From Chloroflexota bacterium (GTDB taxonomy: Bacteria; Chloroflexota; Anaerolineae; Promineifilales; Promineifilaceae): a stretch of DNA of 39,321 nucleotides. The notes below the pieces were generated by a model, which worked only from the letters and a program-made list of their open reading frames with translations, did no database searches and was not told where the DNA came from. The stretch covers positions 1 to 39,321 of the forward strand of contig PDQY01000039.1 in the NCBI GenBank assembly GCA_002746795.1. Direction: 5' to 3'. Below, in pieces: positions 37,992 through 39,321 of this stretch; the first letter of the stretch is position 1, and each line of letters begins with the position of its first letter. The translations under genes were made by a program, and so were the position numbers.

Positions 37992-39321
37992 ATGGTAGAA
38001 ACGATACGGAAGAATCAGATGCGGATTGTGGTGCTGGCGATTTTGCTGCTGCTGTTTTTGTCGGCGTCGCTGAGCATGGATGCTAAGGATTGGGTGATCA
38101 CGGTGCTGCGCGGCCTGTCGGTAGGCGCGATTGTGTTTTTGGTGGCGGCCGGTTTTTCGCTGATTTTTGGCTTGATGGATGTGCTGAATCTGGCGCACGG
38201 CGAGCTTTTTATGGTGGGGGCATACATTGGCTGGACGATCTATGTGCGGCCGGACACTTTTGTGGATGGCATTACTCCATTAGCGCTGCTGGCGGCGGGA
38301 TTGGTGCTGCTGCCGGTGTTTTATGTGCTTTATGGGCGATTTTCAGGTGGGGGAACGGCCGTTACTGTGCTGCCCTGGGTTCTCCTCATCCTGGCGCTGG
38401 TGATCCTCTTTTTTTCATTTACCCAGTGGCCTCTCGCCATGTGGAATCCTGAAGTGTTCCAAGAAAGTCCGGCGACCTATGCGCTGGCGTTGAGCCAGGG
38501 CAATTTGCAAATACCAGCGCCAGCTGCGGCTGAGGGTCTGCCGCCAATTGTGTTGATGGCGGGCACGCTACTGGGCGGGGTGCTGTTGGCGTTAGCGGTG
38601 GTTGGGCTGAGAACGATGCGGAAAACGGCCGTTACCACCACACGCATCAACAAAAATTCCATCCTCATTTCCGTTGCCCTTATCCTGCTCGGCCTGATTG
38701 CCTTCTTTGCCAACGACGCCCTCACCGCCTGGTTTTTTGGGCTCAACACAACTGCCCTGTTCCTCGTTGCCATTGTAATCGCCACCATCGTAGGTGCCAT
38801 GATTGGGGGGCTCATTGAATCCACCCTGATTCGCCCCTTGTACGACCGCCCCATCTACCAAATCATGCTCACCCTGGGTGTCAGCTTCATCGGCATTGAA
38901 CTGGTGCGTGCCTTCTGGGGACGCCCCGAATTCACAATGCCCAAACCCGCCCTGTTATCAGGTACCGGCGAAGGCTGCCCCGCCACCACCATCGGCAATT
39001 GGTTGGCCAACCAATGCTCCACCATCATCTTATTTGACGCCAGAGTACGCACCTACAACGAAATTTTTATCATTCTGGTCGGCTTGATAGTACTCATTGG
39101 CGTCTGGCTCATCATTCAACGCACCCGTCTGGGCATGATTATTCGTGCCGGGGTACAGGACAGTGAAATGGTGGAAGCGATGGGCATCAACGTCCGCCAG
39201 GTCTTCACCCTCGTTTTTGCCATGGGCGTGGGATTGGCTGCATTGGGTGGCGTCTTGGCTGCTCCATCGATTGGCTTATCCAATGCCATGGGCACCCGTT
39301 TCTTGCTGATGGCACTCATTG
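37992..39321 (+). CDS. livH: ABC transporter permease, LivH type, with extra membrane segment, 3' end outside window
   Basis: The ORF is open to the window end (443 codons seen) and is absent from the track for that reason. LRGLSVGAIVFLVAAGFSLIFGLMDVLNLAHGELFMVGAY is the classic LivH start. IESTLIRPLYDRPIYQIMLTLG, RTRLGMIIRAGVQDSEMVEAMGINV and VFAMGVGLAALGGVLAAP are family blocks. Between GAYIGW and the IRPLY block the usual permease has only a few tens of residues. Here about 150 residues, with several added hydrophobic helices (LLAAGLVLLPVFYVLYG, VLPWVLLILALVILFFSF, ILISVALILLGLIAFFA), are inserted. Two palindromes lie in the inserted part. The family length is about 300 aa, so this one is far longer. 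A LivM gene probably follows beyond the window. Confidence 0.85.
   Translation, partial: MVETIRKNQMRIVVLAILLLLFLSASLSMDAKDWVITVLRGLSVGAIVFLVAAGFSLIFGLMDVLNLAHGELFMVGAYIGWTIYVRPDTFVDGITPLALLAAGLVLLPVFYVLYGRFSGGGTAVTVLPWVLLILALVILFFSFTQWPLAMWNPEVFQESPATYALALSQGNLQIPAPAAAEGLPPIVLMAGTLLGGVLLALAVVGLRTMRKTAVTTTRINKNSILISVALILLGLIAFFANDALTAWFFGLNTTALFLVAIVIATIVGAMIGGLIESTLIRPLYDRPIYQIMLTLGVSFIGIELVRAFWGRPEFTMPKPALLSGTGEGCPATTIGNWLANQCSTIILFDARVRTYNEIFIILVGLIVLIGVWLIIQRTRLGMIIRAGVQDSEMVEAMGINVRQVFTLVFAMGVGLAALGGVLAAPSIGLSNAMGTRFLLMALI

Larger units (their letters stand above)
161..38633. repeat. highly iterated palindrome AACGGCCGTT, dispersed
   Basis: Perfect copies start at 3970, 5971, 6942, 15007, 18848, 19217, 19802, 21350, 22431, 24286, 26630, 27836, 30848, 31331, 32097, 32330, 33293, 35125, 38354 and 38624 (20). 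One-mismatch copies keeping ACGGCCGT start at 161, 4806, 20084, 21083, 26793 and 31606. Only two (15007, 18848) are intergenic. Most coding copies read Thr-Ala-Val, others Asn-Gly-Arg, Asp-Gly-Arg or Arg-Pro-x, on both strands. A random 39-kb sequence would be expected to hold well under one perfect 10-mer. Counting was by eye and may miss copies. Confidence 0.9.

Noticed and set aside
38090-38452. 120-aa plus-strand ORF at the right end
   Set aside because: It lies in the wrong frame of the LivH permease, which is open from 37992 to the window end with conserved motifs.
1-39321. CRISPR arrays, tRNA or rRNA genes, insertion-sequence transposases, prophage or attachment sites
   Set aside because: I looked for regularly spaced repeats, cloverleaf ends, conserved rRNA strings and transposase motifs and saw none. 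The only dispersed repeats are families A and B and the 10-bp palindrome.

Overview
The window is about 39 kb of a bacterial chromosome, most likely from the Chloroflexota (an Anaerolineae- or Caldilineae-like filamentous lineage). Evidence for this is indirect. It has a large MalT-type ATPase fused to a C-terminal SARP/BTAD domain, a CSLREA/choice-of-anchor beta-helix surface protein, and a solute-binding lipoprotein with a long Glu/Ala/Pro linker. There is no rRNA, tRNA or other phylogenetic marker, so the assignment is an inference. The left half (to about 18.9 kb) looks clearly more AT-rich than the right half; I judged this by eye and did not compute it.

Left region (1-18.7 kb): an extracellular polysaccharide locus, nearly all on the minus strand. 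Read in the direction of transcription it holds a PD40 propeller/CxxCH/discoidin membrane-anchored protein, a NusG/RfaH-type antiterminator, a polyprenyl-phosphate sugar-1-phosphate transferase (EPS initiation), UDP-glucose 4-epimerase, a heptose-7-phosphate kinase (HddA-like), sedoheptulose-7-phosphate isomerase (GmhA), and a Wzz/BY-kinase fusion. A sugar nucleotidyltransferase (candidate HddC), a hexapeptide acyltransferase, a membrane GT2 glycosyltransferase, a B12-binding radical SAM enzyme and a beta-helix surface protein follow. GmhB sits on the plus strand in the middle. GmhA, HddA, GmhB and the nucleotidyltransferase together match the four steps to a GDP-D,D-heptose. No Wzx flippase or Wzy polymerase is visible here.

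Middle (18.9-22.2 kb): one large STAND/MalT-BTAD regulator on the plus strand, probably with an almost leaderless transcript.

Right region (22.4-39.3 kb): a long co-oriented plus-strand cluster with tight, often overlapping junctions. It encodes a small conserved protein, two divergent FabH/KASIII-like proteins, three related acyl-CoA ligase-type AMP-forming enzymes, an SDR, an alpha/beta hydrolase, a thiolase followed by a DUF35-type protein that has lost its zinc cysteines, and two hot-dog (MaoC-like) proteins. Two gene remnants lie inside it: a crotonase with a large internal deletion and an alpha/beta-hydrolase tail. A branched-chain-type ABC transporter follows (LivJ/K-like lipoprotein, LivG, LivF and the start of LivH). 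The logic suggests uptake, CoA activation and beta-oxidation-like or Claisen-type processing of an organic acid. The substrate cannot be read from the sequence.

Three non-gene signals run through the window. (1) The palindrome AACGGCCGTT occurs 20 times perfectly, with at least 6 further one-mismatch copies keeping ACGGCCGT. It lies mostly inside genes, often encoding Thr-Ala-Val, and resembles cyanobacterial HIP1 in behaviour. (2) Repeat family A (about 95 bp, two tandem hairpins) lies upstream of start codons. (3) Repeat family B (about 93 bp, a different pair of hairpins) has two copies directly after stop codons in the same relative orientation, with one compensatory base pair change among copies. 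One short A/B chimera joins the two families.
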